Notes: generated from the sequence alone by a model not told the origin. DNA of 64,000 nucleotides from Acidobacteria bacterium SCN 69-37 (GCA_001724025.1 MEDJ01000023.1:1-64000), one strand, 5' to 3'. Shown: positions 33,367 to 42,185, counted from the first letter of the stretch. Numbers and translations are program-made.

Positions 33367-34068
33367 ATGGAGCAGCGTTCGCTGCGGCTCGGCGATATCG
33401 TGGACGATTACTGTCCACGCGAGCGACGACTCACCAACCACGCCATCGTCGCCATCGTCGAAGACGCCATCCGCCAGACGCGGTGCACCACCTGCGATTA
33501 CGAGCACGTGTACAAGCAGGGCCGTGAACCGCGACGTCGCAAGCCATCGACCGGATCGTTGTTCGACCGCGTCCTCGCCGACGTGGCAGGTCCGCCACGG
33601 GCCGCCGCGCGTATCGTGGCGTCAGATGTCGACGAGATGCCCGAGGCCGAGGCGGTCGACTCGTCGCCGCCCGAGGCGGTCGATGTCGCGTCCGACGGCG
33701 CCGATCGCCACCCGACCGAGGAGGCGTGGCCCGCGCACCGGACGTTGATCCGGGCCTCGCTGCCGAAGCTCACCGGTGAACCGGCGCCCCCGCGTCCGAT
33801 TCCCGAATTCACGATGCACCAGAAGCCGCAGTCGAGCCGCGGGCGACAGGCCCGGCTGCTCTACGGTCCGCAGGGCGATCCGTTCGGTCGCCCGATCCGC
33901 GGTGGACAGGCCGTCGGTCGTGTGCCGGGCCCGGAGTACGGCAACGGCAATGGCCACGGGAACGGCAACGGGCATGGCGCCGGCCATGGGCACCAGGGCG
34001 GTCCCGCCGGGGCCGTGCCGGCCAAGCGTCGCGGACGCCGGCGGCGTGGCGGCAAGCGCAGCCACTGA
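33367..34068 (+). CDS. Protein with N-terminal CxxC and Gly/His- and Arg/Lys-rich tail, unknown function
   Basis: A 233-residue protein. The N-terminal 60 residues include DYCPRERRLTNHAIVAIVED and TRCTTCDYEHVYKQG, a possible half zinc ribbon. The middle is acidic and disordered. The tail has NGNGHGNGNGHGAGHGHQGG repeats followed by AKRRGRRRRGGKRSH, which would suit nucleic-acid or metal binding. AGAACTGA is a weak ribosome site, and the ATG at 33367 opens the conserved part. No family recognised. It converges on queC. Confidence 0.6.
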   Translation: MEQRSLRLGDIVDDYCPRERRLTNHAIVAIVEDAIRQTRCTTCDYEHVYKQGREPRRRKPSTGSLFDRVLADVAGPPRAAARIVASDVDEMPEAEAVDSSPPEAVDVASDGADRHPTEEAWPAHRTLIRASLPKLTGEPAPPRPIPEFTMHQKPQSSRGRQARLLYGPQGDPFGRPIRGGQAVGRVPGPEYGNGNGHGNGNGHGAGHGHQGGPAGAVPAKRRGRRRRGGKRSH

Positions 34069-34098
34069 CCCCTGACGTCCCGTCGGCACTCGCGTCCG

Positions 34099-34782
34099 TC
34101 AGCCGAGCAATGCCGGCGGCGCGGGCGTCGCGTAGTCCGTGGGATCGATCACGCCGGCCTCGCGGAACGCCTCGCGTCGTTCGCGACACTTGTTGCAGCG
34201 GCCGCAGTGTCGCTGTCCAACAGGTCCGTTGCACGAGAGCGTGAGGGCGAACGGGACCGCCAGTTCCTGCCCCAACCTGATGACAGCGTCCTTGTGCAGG
34301 TGTGCGAGTGGTGCAGCGATTGCGAGATCGCACGCCAGCCCGAGCGACAGGGCCCGGGCCATCGCGTCGAAGAACTCCGGGCGCGCATCGGGGAACGGAT
34401 TGCCGGCGAGCGGGCCGATGACGATGCGATCGATGGCGTGTCCTGCGCAGAAGACCGCGGTCTTGGCGAGCAGCGTGATGTTCCGGCCCTCCAGATAGAC
34501 CGCCTCGTCGGGTTCCGTGTAGCCCGGCACCCGACCGCTGATGGCCCAGTGCGAGGTCGGGTAGACGTCGCGCATGTCCACGCGCAGCGTGGTGACGGCC
34601 CTGACGCGGCCCGCGAACGGGACGGCCGCGAGCACGCGGGTGATGGCCGCGGCCTCGGCGTCTTCCCAGGCCAGGCCGGAACGGACGTGCAGGGGCCAGA
34701 CGTCGCGGCCCGCGGCCTGTTCGAGGGCCAGCAGGACCACGCTGTCGAGACCACCGGAGAGCAGGACGGCCGCGCGCGACAT
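34099..34782 (-). CDS. queC: 7-cyano-7-deazaguanine synthase QueC
   Basis: A 227-residue protein with the PP-loop LLSGGLDSVVLLAL near residue 8 and the zinc motif SCNGPVGQRHCGRCNKCRER at the end. The four Zn cysteines are present. QueC turns carboxy-deazaguanine plus ammonia and ATP into preQ0, the precursor of queuosine. It is divergent to queD, 26 bases apart, so they likely share a promoter region. Length and motifs match the family. Confidence 0.95.
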   Translation of the reverse strand: MSRAAVLLSGGLDSVVLLALEQAAGRDVWPLHVRSGLAWEDAEAAAITRVLAAVPFAGRVRAVTTLRVDMRDVYPTSHWAISGRVPGYTEPDEAVYLEGRNITLLAKTAVFCAGHAIDRIVIGPLAGNPFPDARPEFFDAMARALSLGLACDLAIAAPLAHLHKDAVIRLGQELAVPFALTLSCNGPVGQRHCGRCNKCRERREAFREAGVIDPTDYATPAPPALLG

Positions 34783-34808
34783 CGTGTGCCGTAGGTTACA
34801 GTGTGATC

Positions 34809-35210
34809 ATGTATCTCGTCACGAAGCGGATCGAGTTCTGTTACGGGCATCGCCTGCTCGACTACGACGGCGTGTGCAAGCACCCGCACGGTCACAACGC
34901 GGTCGTCGAGGTGGACGTGCGCACCGACGAACTCGACCCCCGCAACATGGTCGTCGACTTCTCGGACATCAAACGCATCGTCAAGGGCTGGATCGATCGC
35001 GAGCTCGATCACAAGATGATCCTGCGCCACGACGATCCGCTCGTCGGGCCGCTCGAGGCGCTGGGCGAGCCCGTGTTCAAGATCGACAGCAACCCCACGG
35101 TCGAGCGGATCTGCAAGCTCATCTTCGACATGGCACACGACCAGGGACTGGCCGTGGTGGCGACGCGCGTGTGGGAAACGCCGACGTCGTTCGCCGAGTT
35201 CCGAGGGTAG
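34809..35210 (+). CDS. queD: 6-carboxy-tetrahydropterin synthase QueD
   Basis: A 133-residue T-fold enzyme from the ATG at 34809 (a GTG at 34803 is possible). The zinc histidines lie in FCYGHRLL and KHPHGHNAVVE. The core has VVDFSDIKRIVKGWIDRELDHKMIL and NPTVERICKLIF, and the acidic residue lies in RVWETPTSFAEF. It acts in the same deazapurine pathway as the divergent queC, one step or more upstream. No queE lies in the window. Confidence 0.93.
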   Translation: MYLVTKRIEFCYGHRLLDYDGVCKHPHGHNAVVEVDVRTDELDPRNMVVDFSDIKRIVKGWIDRELDHKMILRHDDPLVGPLEALGEPVFKIDSNPTVERICKLIFDMAHDQGLAVVATRVWETPTSFAEFRG

Positions 35211-35256
35211 AAGCGGCGGCGCGGCTGCACGGCCGCGGGCGGTGGGGGAAGATCTT

Positions 35257-35330
35257 CGGAGCCCTGGGGGCTTCAGCCCCAGGGGACACGCGATCGGCAT
35301 CTGGCCGGGTCTGAAGACCCGAGGCTCCGG
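35257..35330. repeat. GGGGCTTCAGCCCC-type palindromic repeat
   Basis: CGGAGCC at the left and GGCTCCGG at the right enclose a hairpin, CCCTGGGGG/CCCCAGGG around CTTCAG (35263-35283), plus a degenerate copy with GGGTCTGAAGACCCG. The same layout as 23965-24073. Located after queD. Confidence 0.7.
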
Positions 35331-35367
35331 AAGCCGATTCGTCGGTGAGCGACTGTCTGTCGCCGTT

Positions 35368-36768
35368 CTACGCCACCAGCCGCCAGATCGTGGCGACGAG
35401 GAACGTCACGATGAACGCCAGGCCCAGCGGCATCAGCGCCCCGATCGTGGCCCAGCGCGCGCTGAGCGTCTCCTTGTAGATGGTCAGGATCGTCGTGGCG
35501 CACGGGTTGTGCAGCAGCGAGAACAGCATCAGGTTGACCGCCGTCAGCATCGTCCAGCCGTTCTCGTCGACGAGCACGCGCCGGAGATCCTCGAACGACG
35601 TGACGTCGGTCATCATCCCCGTACCGAGATAGATCATCATCAGTGTCGGGACCACGATCTCGTTGGCGGGAATCGCGATGATGTAGGCGAGCAGCACCGC
35701 CCCGTCGAGACCGATGGCGTGGCCGAGCGGGCCCAGGGCGTCGGCCGTGTGCTGCGCGATCGACGCGCCGCCGACGTGGACGTTGGCGAGGATCCAGATC
35801 ACCGCGCCGGCCGGGGCCGCCGTCAGCATGGCGCGCCACAGCACGAACAGCGTCCGATCGATGAGCGACGTGTAGATGATGCGCAGGATCCCGGGACGTC
35901 GGTACGGCGGCAGTTCCAGGGTGAATGCGGAGGCCTCGCCCTTCAGGATCGTGCGCGACAGCGCCCACGACACGACGAGCGTCACCCCGACGCCGATCAG
36001 GACCACGGCCATGACCGCACCGGCCGCGGCAAACGAGGCGAACGCCGGCGGGAATGCCGCGCCGACGAAGATCGTGGCCAGCATGATCAGCGTCGGGTAC
36101 CGGCCGTTGCACGGCACGAAGTTGTTCGTGAGGATGGCGACCAGCCGCTCGCGTGGTGAATCGATGACGCGCGTGGCAATGACGCCCGCCGCGTTGCAGC
36201 CGAAGCCCATCGCCATGCTGAGCGCCTGCTTGCCGTGCGCGCCAGCGCGGCGGAAGAGGAAGTCCAGGTTGAACGCCACGCGCGGCAGGTAGCCGAGGTC
36301 CTCGAGGATCGTGAACATCGGGAAGAAGATCGCCATCGGTGGCAGCATCACACTCACCACCCAGGCGAGCCCGCGATAGACGCCGTTCCACACGAAGCCG
36401 GTGATCCACCAGGGCAGGCCGATGGCCTCGAACATCCGGACGCCGAGACCCTCGATCCAGAACAGGCCCTCGGCCAGCATCGCGGACGGCACGTTGGCGC
36501 CGGCGACCGTCAGCCAGAAGACGATCGCCAGCAGGAGCGCCATGATCGGCAGGCCCAGGATTGGCGAGGTGACCAGGGCGTCGATGCGCTGATCGATGTC
36601 GAGCCGTGCGCCATCGCGGACGGTGGCGCGATCGGCGATGCGCGACGCTTCGGCGTACAGCGATCGGACGGCCTCGTCGCGGAAGCCGCGGCTCAGCGTG
36701 TCGCGCAGCGAGGCCGCGCGCCTGATGACCGCCTCGGGCGTGGTCGCGGATGTCGACCCGGTCGTCAT
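35368..36768 (-). CDS. feoB: FeoB permease half (split FeoB, C-terminal part)
   Basis: A 466-residue protein from the ATG at 36768, which overlaps the G-protein gene's stop by ATGA. It carries the FeoB membrane part: an N-terminal linker (RIDALVTSPILGLPIMALLLA), Gate domains (FTILEDLGYLPRVAF, MAMGFGCNAAGVIATRVID, NNFVPCNGRYP) and the FeoB C-terminal bundle (IAIPANEIVVPTLMMIYLG, LLHNPCATTILTIYKET). Conserved cysteines of the gate are present. It would pass Fe(II) when the G-domain protein is encoded separately, as here. Confidence 0.92.
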   Translation of the reverse strand: MTTGSTSATTPEAVIRRAASLRDTLSRGFRDEAVRSLYAEASRIADRATVRDGARLDIDQRIDALVTSPILGLPIMALLLAIVFWLTVAGANVPSAMLAEGLFWIEGLGVRMFEAIGLPWWITGFVWNGVYRGLAWVVSVMLPPMAIFFPMFTILEDLGYLPRVAFNLDFLFRRAGAHGKQALSMAMGFGCNAAGVIATRVIDSPRERLVAILTNNFVPCNGRYPTLIMLATIFVGAAFPPAFASFAAAGAVMAVVLIGVGVTLVVSWALSRTILKGEASAFTLELPPYRRPGILRIIYTSLIDRTLFVLWRAMLTAAPAGAVIWILANVHVGGASIAQHTADALGPLGHAIGLDGAVLLAYIIAIPANEIVVPTLMMIYLGTGMMTDVTSFEDLRRVLVDENGWTMLTAVNLMLFSLLHNPCATTILTIYKETLSARWATIGALMPLGLAFIVTFLVATIWRLVA

Positions 36769-37580
36769 TGCGCACCATCCAGGGCGATCTTGCGGCTGAA
36801 GCCCTGCGCGGCCTGCTGCTGTTCGGCCGTCAATTGCGCCAGGCGGCCGCTGGCGAGCGCGGTCTCGACCTCGGCGTCGCCGTCGAGCAGGCGGATGGCA
36901 ATCCACCGCGCGTTGGGCACGCCTGGCGCCGCGGCCTCGATCAGCGGGACCAGTTCGTCGACCGCACGCTGGAACTCGCCCGTGCCGCGGATCCGCAGCG
37001 GCGCCGTCACCGCCTCGCCCGACGAAAGGGCATCGACCTGCGCGAGCAGGTCGCGCACACCTTCGCCCGTGCGGGCCACGATCCCGACGGCCGGCACGCC
37101 GAGATCGCGTGCCAGGCTCCGCAGGTCGACCGTGATGCCCTTGCGACGCGCTTCGTCCATCAGGTTCACCGCAACCACGACGCGATCGGTGATCTCGAGC
37201 ACCTGGAGCACGAGGTTCAGGTTGCGCTCGAGCGACGTCGCGTCGGTGACGACGATGGTGACGTCGGGCCGGCCGAAGAGCAGGAAGTCCCGGGCGACCT
37301 GTTCGTCGTGCGACGCCGAGAGCAGCGAGTAGGTGCCGGGCAGGTCGACGATCTTGTAGCGCACCTTGTTGAACTCGAATCCGCCCTCGGCGCGGCTCAC
37401 CGTCTTGCCCGGCCAGTTCCCGGTGTGCTGCTTGAGGCCGGTCAGCGAGTTGAACAGCGTCGACTTGCCGGTGTTCGGGTTCCCGGCCAGCGCCACCACG
37501 CGATCGAACCGGTCGGTGCTCACGCCCATCCGCTCGAGTTCGGCGTGGAAAACGCAGGTGTCACAGTCGTGCGTACTCAT
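36765..37580 (-). CDS. feoB: FeoB G-protein half (split FeoB, N-terminal part)
   Basis: A 271-residue GTPase: G1 ALAGNPNTGKSTLFN, G2/switch around HTGNWPGKTV, G3 DLPGTYSLL, G4 VNLMDEA and a helical GDI region after residue 180. MSTHDCDTC at the start gives a Cys pair that may bind metal. The frame stops at 36765-36767 before the membrane domain, which starts 1 base earlier in the next frame. GTP binding would drive gating of the separate permease. The gene overlaps the upstream gene's stop by 4 bases. Confidence 0.94.
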   Translation of the reverse strand: MSTHDCDTCVFHAELERMGVSTDRFDRVVALAGNPNTGKSTLFNSLTGLKQHTGNWPGKTVSRAEGGFEFNKVRYKIVDLPGTYSLLSASHDEQVARDFLLFGRPDVTIVVTDATSLERNLNLVLQVLEITDRVVVAVNLMDEARRKGITVDLRSLARDLGVPAVGIVARTGEGVRDLLAQVDALSSGEAVTAPLRIRGTGEFQRAVDELVPLIEAAAPGVPNARWIAIRLLDGDAEVETALASGRLAQLTAEQQQAAQGFSRKIALDGAQ

Positions 37581-38581
37581 GCGAGCCCCCGTGTGGCGGT
37601 GTCGAGCGGACGGACGATGACGTGCTCGGCCTGATCGCGGCGCACGGCCACCACCGTGCCGCGAATCCGGTAGGCGCGCGGGTCTCCCGCGAACGTCCGC
37701 AGGATCGGCTCGATGCGCGCGCCATCGGTGAACCCGAGATCCATCATCCGCCGCCGGCTGAATCCCTGGCAGCGATCGTCGAGGCCCGTGATCTCGGCCA
37801 GCACGTGATCGGGCAGGTCGGGCAGCCGGACGACGCCGGCCGCCGCTGTGTGCGCGGGGGCCGGGGCCAGGAAGACGTTGGCGGCCACGGCCGGCGCGAA
37901 CCGATACTCGTTCTCGCCGTCGGTCAACACCACGCGCGTCGGTGTCCGCTCGATGACGCGCACGGTCTGGCCGACGCGCAGGCCCTCGGCCACGATCTGG
38001 GCGAACGAGATCGGCGGCTCGTCCTCCAGGTGCACGATGCGCCCCGTCGTTTCGGGCGTCCAGGACGTCGCGGGCACGCCGACGGCTGGCGGGACGTCGC
38101 CCTCGCGCGACGGGATCGGGTCGCCGTGCGGATCGACGGTCGGGTGGCCGAGGTCGGCCGCCAGCCTGTTGGCCGCTTCGGCCGACAACGAGTGCTCGTG
38201 CCGTTCGGCAGCCGCGTGTACCTGGCTCAGCGGCAGGCGCGCCTCGTCGGCGAAGTACCGCTCCAGCAGCCGATGGGCCCTGACCACCTGCAGCGCCAGG
38301 CGCTCGCCCTCGGGGGTCAGGTCGAATTCCTGCCCGCGCGCGCGGACCAGGTCGAGGGCCTGCATGCGGGCCACGAGGGCGAGTACGGGCCCGTCGGGCA
38401 GGTGCAGCGTGCCCTTGAGCGAGGTGAGCGATGCGTGGCGTCCCCGGTATTCCTGGTCGAACAGGTGCTTGAGCGCGTCCTCGATGCGATGCCGCTCGCG
38501 GACGACACGGTGTGTCCAGTGCCGCCACGCCAACGCAACGACAACCGCCAGAGCGGCCAGAATCAGGAGCAGGGGACGCAT
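37577..38581 (-). CDS. Membrane-anchored DtxR-FeoA fusion protein
   Basis: A 334-residue protein. The N-terminus is a membrane anchor (LLLILAALAVVVALAWRHW). DtxR/MntR-type winged-helix and dimerisation segments follow (RIEDALKHLFDQEYRG, LTPEGERLALQVVRAHRLLERYF, HAAAERHEHSLSAEAANRL). The C-terminal 140 residues hold two FeoA-like SH3 modules (RIVHLEDEPPISFAQIV, RMMDLGFTDGARIEPIL). It starts the split-feo operon. A FeoA partner tied to an iron-sensing module at the membrane is the reading I favour; whether it still binds DNA is open. Confidence 0.8.
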   Translation of the reverse strand: MRPLLLILAALAVVVALAWRHWTHRVVRERHRIEDALKHLFDQEYRGRHASLTSLKGTLHLPDGPVLALVARMQALDLVRARGQEFDLTPEGERLALQVVRAHRLLERYFADEARLPLSQVHAAAERHEHSLSAEAANRLAADLGHPTVDPHGDPIPSREGDVPPAVGVPATSWTPETTGRIVHLEDEPPISFAQIVAEGLRVGQTVRVIERTPTRVVLTDGENEYRFAPAVAANVFLAPAPAHTAAAGVVRLPDLPDHVLAEITGLDDRCQGFSRRRMMDLGFTDGARIEPILRTFAGDPRAYRIRGTVVAVRRDQAEHVIVRPLDTATRGLA

Positions 38582-38611
38582 CGTGTGAACCTTTTATCGA
38601 TCGGCTATGAT

Positions 38612-38633
38612 CGATTTTGAATCATCAAAATCG
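38612..38633. promoter_or_regulatory. Perfect palindromic operator candidate before the feo operon
   Basis: CGATTTTGA (38612-38620) and TCAAAATCG (38625-38633) are perfect 9-base arms around ATCA. The site starts 31 bases upstream of the operon start codon at 38581 and lies between the feo operon and the DtxR-type regulator gene. The 22-base length fits a DtxR/MntR dimer site, although the sequence differs from known boxes. Binding is inferred. Confidence 0.7.
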
Positions 38634-38698
38634 TAACGAATTCTGCACGCTGCGTCAATGTGCCACCGGCGGCGGGCGTCCGGCGGTCGACGGGCCTG

Positions 38699-39376
38699 TC
38701 AGGACTGGAGGGGGCGGACGAGCACCTTCGAGGCGGTGCGGGTGCCGAGCGTCGTCTCACGGCCCGAGGCCGAGCGCAGCCGGACCGCATCGGCAAGGTC
38801 GTCGCGTTCCTGCACCACGACGACCTGATCCGGCATGAGCTCGTGGTCTTCGATGAACCGCAGGAACTCGGGGCCCTGGTCCACGATGCGCGTCACGCGG
38901 TGGGGGACCTCGAGCGGGGCTGCCATCAGGTCGACGTCGTCGCTCTGGGCCACCGTGCCTTCCGCCGTGGGGATGGGGTCGCCGTGCGGGTCGACGGCCG
39001 GCCGGCCGAGCATGTCGTCGATGCGATCGATCAGGCGCTCCGATACGGCGTGCTCGAGCTGCTCCGCCTCGTCGTGGACTTCCGCCCAGCTCATGCCGAG
39101 CACGCGCACCAGGAACAGTTCGATCAGCCGGTGGCGCCGCAGCACGAGCGTGGCCAGCTTTTCGCCGGACGGCGTGAGCCGGACGCCCATGTACGGCTCA
39201 TAGCGCACGAGCCCCGACTCGGCCAGCGCCTTCATCATCGTTGTCGCGGTCCCCGGGACGACGCCCAGGGCGGCGGCGAGCTGCCCCATGGGCACCAGCG
39301 TCTCCGTACCGGCGGCCGCGCTCTGCGCCAGATAGATCGTCTTCAGGTAGTTCTCGACCGTCTGCGACGGAAGCAT
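38699..39376 (-). CDS. DtxR/MntR-family metal-dependent regulator with FeoA domain
   Basis: A 225-residue regulator. The ATG at 39376 starts the winged helix (LPSQTVENYLKTIYLAQS, GQLAAALGVVPGTATTMMKAL); an upstream in-frame ATG at 39412 is possible. The metal/dimer region has RLTPSGEKLATLVLRRHRLIELFLV, MSWAEVHDEAEQLEHAVS and LGRPAVDPHGDPIP. A C-terminal FeoA-like module (PHRVTRIVDQGPEFLRFI, TLGTRTASKVLVRPL) follows. With Fe(II) or Mn(II) it likely represses the feo operon through the palindrome at 38612. Confidence 0.92.
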   Translation of the reverse strand: MLPSQTVENYLKTIYLAQSAAAGTETLVPMGQLAAALGVVPGTATTMMKALAESGLVRYEPYMGVRLTPSGEKLATLVLRRHRLIELFLVRVLGMSWAEVHDEAEQLEHAVSERLIDRIDDMLGRPAVDPHGDPIPTAEGTVAQSDDVDLMAAPLEVPHRVTRIVDQGPEFLRFIEDHELMPDQVVVVQERDDLADAVRLRSASGRETTLGTRTASKVLVRPLQS

Positions 39377-39434
39377 CGGCTCATTAGACCCCAACTGTGG
39401 CGCGCATTTCATACAATGAGCACCGAGGCCTGTG

Positions 39435-39869
39435 ATGGATGTGTCCGAGCTGCGGAAACGAATCGTGCGCGCCGTTGACGACGCGCGGAAGGACGCCGCG
39501 GCCCGGCGGGTGCTCATCGATCAGTCGGTGAAGGCGTACGACCTGTTCCTGGCGGACATCGCGGTGCCGATGCTGAAGCAGGCGGCGTCGATTGTGAATG
39601 CCGGCGGCGGCACGTTCGTGGTCAACACGCCGGCCGACACCGTGCGCCTGTCGGCGCAGCACGCGGCGGAGACGTACCTGGAGATCGCGCTCGATCGCAG
39701 CGGCATCGAACCGGAGGTGGTCGGGCGTGTGAGCCTGGCGCGCGGCCGGCAGGGCGTGATCGTCGACGAGCGGCCGATCGCCCAGGGCCGGCCCGTCGCC
39801 CAGCTGACCGAGGACGATCTTGCCGCGTATCTCGTCACGGCCGTCCCGAAACTTGTCGTGAAAATCTGA
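39435..39869 (+). CDS. Protein of unknown function
   Basis: A 144-residue soluble protein from the ATG at 39435 (a GTG at 39432 is possible). An N-terminal helix pair (RKRIVRAVDDARKDAAARR, LIDQSVKAYDLFLADIAVPM) precedes strands (GGGTFVVNTPADTVRLS, VSLARGRQGVIVDERPIA) and a helix ending in VKI. No motif that I recognise. It is divergent to the DtxR-type gene, so its promoter may share that control region. Confidence 0.6.
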   Translation: MDVSELRKRIVRAVDDARKDAAARRVLIDQSVKAYDLFLADIAVPMLKQAASIVNAGGGTFVVNTPADTVRLSAQHAAETYLEIALDRSGIEPEVVGRVSLARGRQGVIVDERPIAQGRPVAQLTEDDLAAYLVTAVPKLVVKI

Positions 39870-40178
39870 CGGCGGGCCAGACCGGCAGGCGAGCTCGTGC
39901 GTCCGAAGACAATGCGGGGTTCGGTGCCCTGCACGACCGTGTCGTTCACCAGGCGATCGAGAGCCCTGCGCCGGCCCACCCGCGTCGTTCTCGAATGTCC
40001 GCGGCTGAGCGCCGACCGGCACCGAGCGCCCGCACCATCATCAGGCCACAGACTACCTGGAGCCCCCGGGGCTCCGCAGCGTCCACCGCCCGCCATTGAC
40101 GCTCCGGCTCCAGCAGGGCAGACTCGACAACAGCGTGCCGCGACCGTCCAACGTCGCACCTTGATCTGGAGAACCCGC
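39870..40178. other. Intergenic stretch without a supported gene
   Basis: About 310 bases between the unknown protein and the SIMPL gene. The frame is open into the downstream gene, but the translation is Arg/Pro-rich and unlike a real N-terminus. One short hairpin, GGAGCCCC/GGGGCTCC near 40060-40078, is a fragment of the dispersed palindrome type. Nothing else is supported. Confidence 0.4.
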
Positions 40179-40880
40179 ATGACTCGCACCGTTCTGCTCG
40201 TCGCCCTGGTCATGGTGATGATGGCCGCGCCTTCCCGGGCGCAGTCGTCCGGTCCTGTCGTCGTCACGCAGGGCGAGGCCGTCATCAAGCGCGCGCCGGA
40301 TCGGGCATGGCTGACGGTGGCCACGGAAACGCGCGACGCGCGCGCTGATCGGGCCCGGGAACTCGGCGCCGAGGGGATGACGGCGCTGCAGGCCGCGATC
40401 GCGGGAGCGGGCCTGGCCGAGGATGCGATTCGCACGACCGGATATTCGCTCGTGCCCGAGATGGACTGGAAGAGCGGCAAGGGCGTCGTGCGCGGGTACG
40501 TGGTGCGCAACCAGATCGAGGTGCGCGTCGACGATCTCGACCGGCTCTCGGGCGTCATCGATGCCGTGACCACGTCGCGCGCCACGTCGGTGTCGGTGAC
40601 CGGACCGCGATTCGCACTGAAGGACGAGGCCTCGGCGCAGGCCGAGGCGCTGCGTCAGGCGGTGACGTCCGCGCTGGGACGGGCGCGAGCCATCGCTGCG
40701 GGTGCTGGTCGGACGCTGGGCGAGGTGACGCGCATCGAGGATCACAACCTCGGGGGTGTGCAGTTCTCCGCACCACAGGCCGTGATGCGGATGGCCGCGG
40801 CTGACGCGACGCCGACCCCCATCACGCCCGGTGAACTCGAGATTCGTGCCGTGGTCACGGTGACGGCCGAGTTGCGGTAG
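40179..40880 (+). CDS. Secreted SIMPL-domain (DUF541) protein
   Basis: A 233-residue protein. The ATG at 40179 follows CTGGAGA and opens a signal peptide (RTVLLVALVMVMMAAPSRA). The SIMPL fold follows: VVVTQGEAVIKRAPDRAWLTVATETR, RTTGYSLVPEMDW, YVVRNQIEVRVDDLDRLSGVIDAV, LRQAVTSALGRARAIAAGAG. DUF541 proteins are periplasmic and often stress-linked; the exact function is unknown. Confidence 0.85.
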   Translation: MTRTVLLVALVMVMMAAPSRAQSSGPVVVTQGEAVIKRAPDRAWLTVATETRDARADRARELGAEGMTALQAAIAGAGLAEDAIRTTGYSLVPEMDWKSGKGVVRGYVVRNQIEVRVDDLDRLSGVIDAVTTSRATSVSVTGPRFALKDEASAQAEALRQAVTSALGRARAIAAGAGRTLGEVTRIEDHNLGGVQFSAPQAVMRMAAADATPTPITPGELEIRAVVTVTAELR

Positions 40881-40919
40881 CGACCAAGCGCCGGGAAACC
40901 GGCGTGCACCGATGCCGGA

Positions 40920-42185
40920 CTACGGTGTCGGATCGACCTTGTCGTCCGGCAGGGGCAACTGCGGATCGGAGTCGTCGAGACCCGGGACGTCCGTCGGGTC
41001 GCGCCTGTCGGGAACTCGGACGTCGCGAACGGCCATCCGCAGTGGATCGGGAGATTCGAGCGTCTTGGTGGCGGCCACGCCGAGCGTCCTGAAGCGACGC
41101 GCGGCCGGCAGCACCTTCTGCTCGAGCGATCCAACGAAGCGGTCGTAGTGGGCACCGGCCTGCTTGAGGCTGCGACCGAGCGCCTCGAGGTGATCGACGA
41201 GCGTCGCCAGCCGATCGTACATCTCGCGTCCCAGCGCGCGGATTTCTTCCGCGTTCCTGGCGACGTCCTGCTGCTGCCAGCCATAGGCCACGGCCCGCAG
41301 CAACGCCAGCAGCGTCATCGGCGTGGCGGGAATGACACGCAGCGCCGCACTCTGATCGAGCAGCGTCGCGTCGTGCTCGAAGGCCGACGACAGCAGCGGC
41401 TCGAGCGGCAGGAACATCACGACGAACTCCGGAGCCTGCGGGAACTGCTGCCAATATTCCTTGGCGCCCAGCGCGCGGACGTGATCGCGCACCTGGCGCG
41501 CGTGGGCCGTCAGGTGTTCCTGACGACGGGCATCGGTGGGCGCGTCGGCAGCCGCGAGATACGCATCGATCGGCACCTTCGCGTCGACAACGATCGTCGT
41601 ACCGCCGGGCAGGCGGACGATCAGGTCCGGGGTGCGTCGCGCCCCGTCGGCCGTGGCCACCGATTCCTTCTCGACGAAATCGCAGTGGTGCAGCATGCCG
41701 GCGAGTTCGAGGATGCGCCGCAGCTGGACCTCGCCCCAGCGGCCCCTGACGTTCGGGGAGCGCAGGGACCGCGACAGGCCCTCGGTGGCCGTGCGCAGCT
41801 GCTCCTGTGCGGTGGCCAGTGCGCGCAGTTGCGCGGTGACGGCCTGGAAAGTGCCCTCCCGCGCCTTGTCGACGTCGGCCAGGTGGGCCTGCACACGCCC
41901 GAGCGTCTCGCGCACGGGCGTGAGGAGCGAGTCGGCCGTCCCGAGGAATTCCGCGCGGTTGTCCTTGAGCGCATCGCGCGACAGGGCGGCAAAGGTCTCG
42001 CGGACTTCGCTCTGCGTGCGGTGCAGGAGATCGCGTTGCGCGTCGACCGCGCGCGTGGCCGCGTCGCGCTCGGCCTCGAGCCGGGCCAGTCGGCTGACCG
42101 TGTCCTGGCGCGTCCAGAGCCACGCCACGGCGACGAGCGTGGCGCCGGCCAGCAGGCCGATCATGAGGGATAGTGGATCGAACAT
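40920..42185 (-). CDS. rmuC: RmuC-family DNA recombination protein
   Basis: A 421-residue protein with an N-terminal membrane anchor (LMIGLLAGATLVAVAWLW), a coiled-coil of about 85 residues (SRLARLEAERDAATRAVD...) and the RmuC core: RGRWGEVQLRRILELAGM, TPDLIVRLPGGTTIVVDAKVPIDAY, a PD-(D/E)xK-like nuclease block, and VVMFLPLEPLLSSAFE. It is linked to limiting DNA inversion and recombination between repeats. Anchoring in the membrane is predicted. Confidence 0.92.
   Translation of the reverse strand: MFDPLSLMIGLLAGATLVAVAWLWTRQDTVSRLARLEAERDAATRAVDAQRDLLHRTQSEVRETFAALSRDALKDNRAEFLGTADSLLTPVRETLGRVQAHLADVDKAREGTFQAVTAQLRALATAQEQLRTATEGLSRSLRSPNVRGRWGEVQLRRILELAGMLHHCDFVEKESVATADGARRTPDLIVRLPGGTTIVVDAKVPIDAYLAAADAPTDARRQEHLTAHARQVRDHVRALGAKEYWQQFPQAPEFVVMFLPLEPLLSSAFEHDATLLDQSAALRVIPATPMTLLALLRAVAYGWQQQDVARNAEEIRALGREMYDRLATLVDHLEALGRSLKQAGAHYDRFVGSLEQKVLPAARRFRTLGVAATKTLESPDPLRMAVRDVRVPDRRDPTDVPGLDDSDPQLPLPDDKVDPTP

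Noticed and set aside
33900-34050. Short tandem repeats resembling a CRISPR or minisatellite
   Set aside because: They are codons of the GNGHG-rich tail of the protein at 33367; no spacers.
36235-37634. Plus-strand frames across the feo genes
   Set aside because: Antisense of well-supported FeoB halves; Arg-rich shadow translation.
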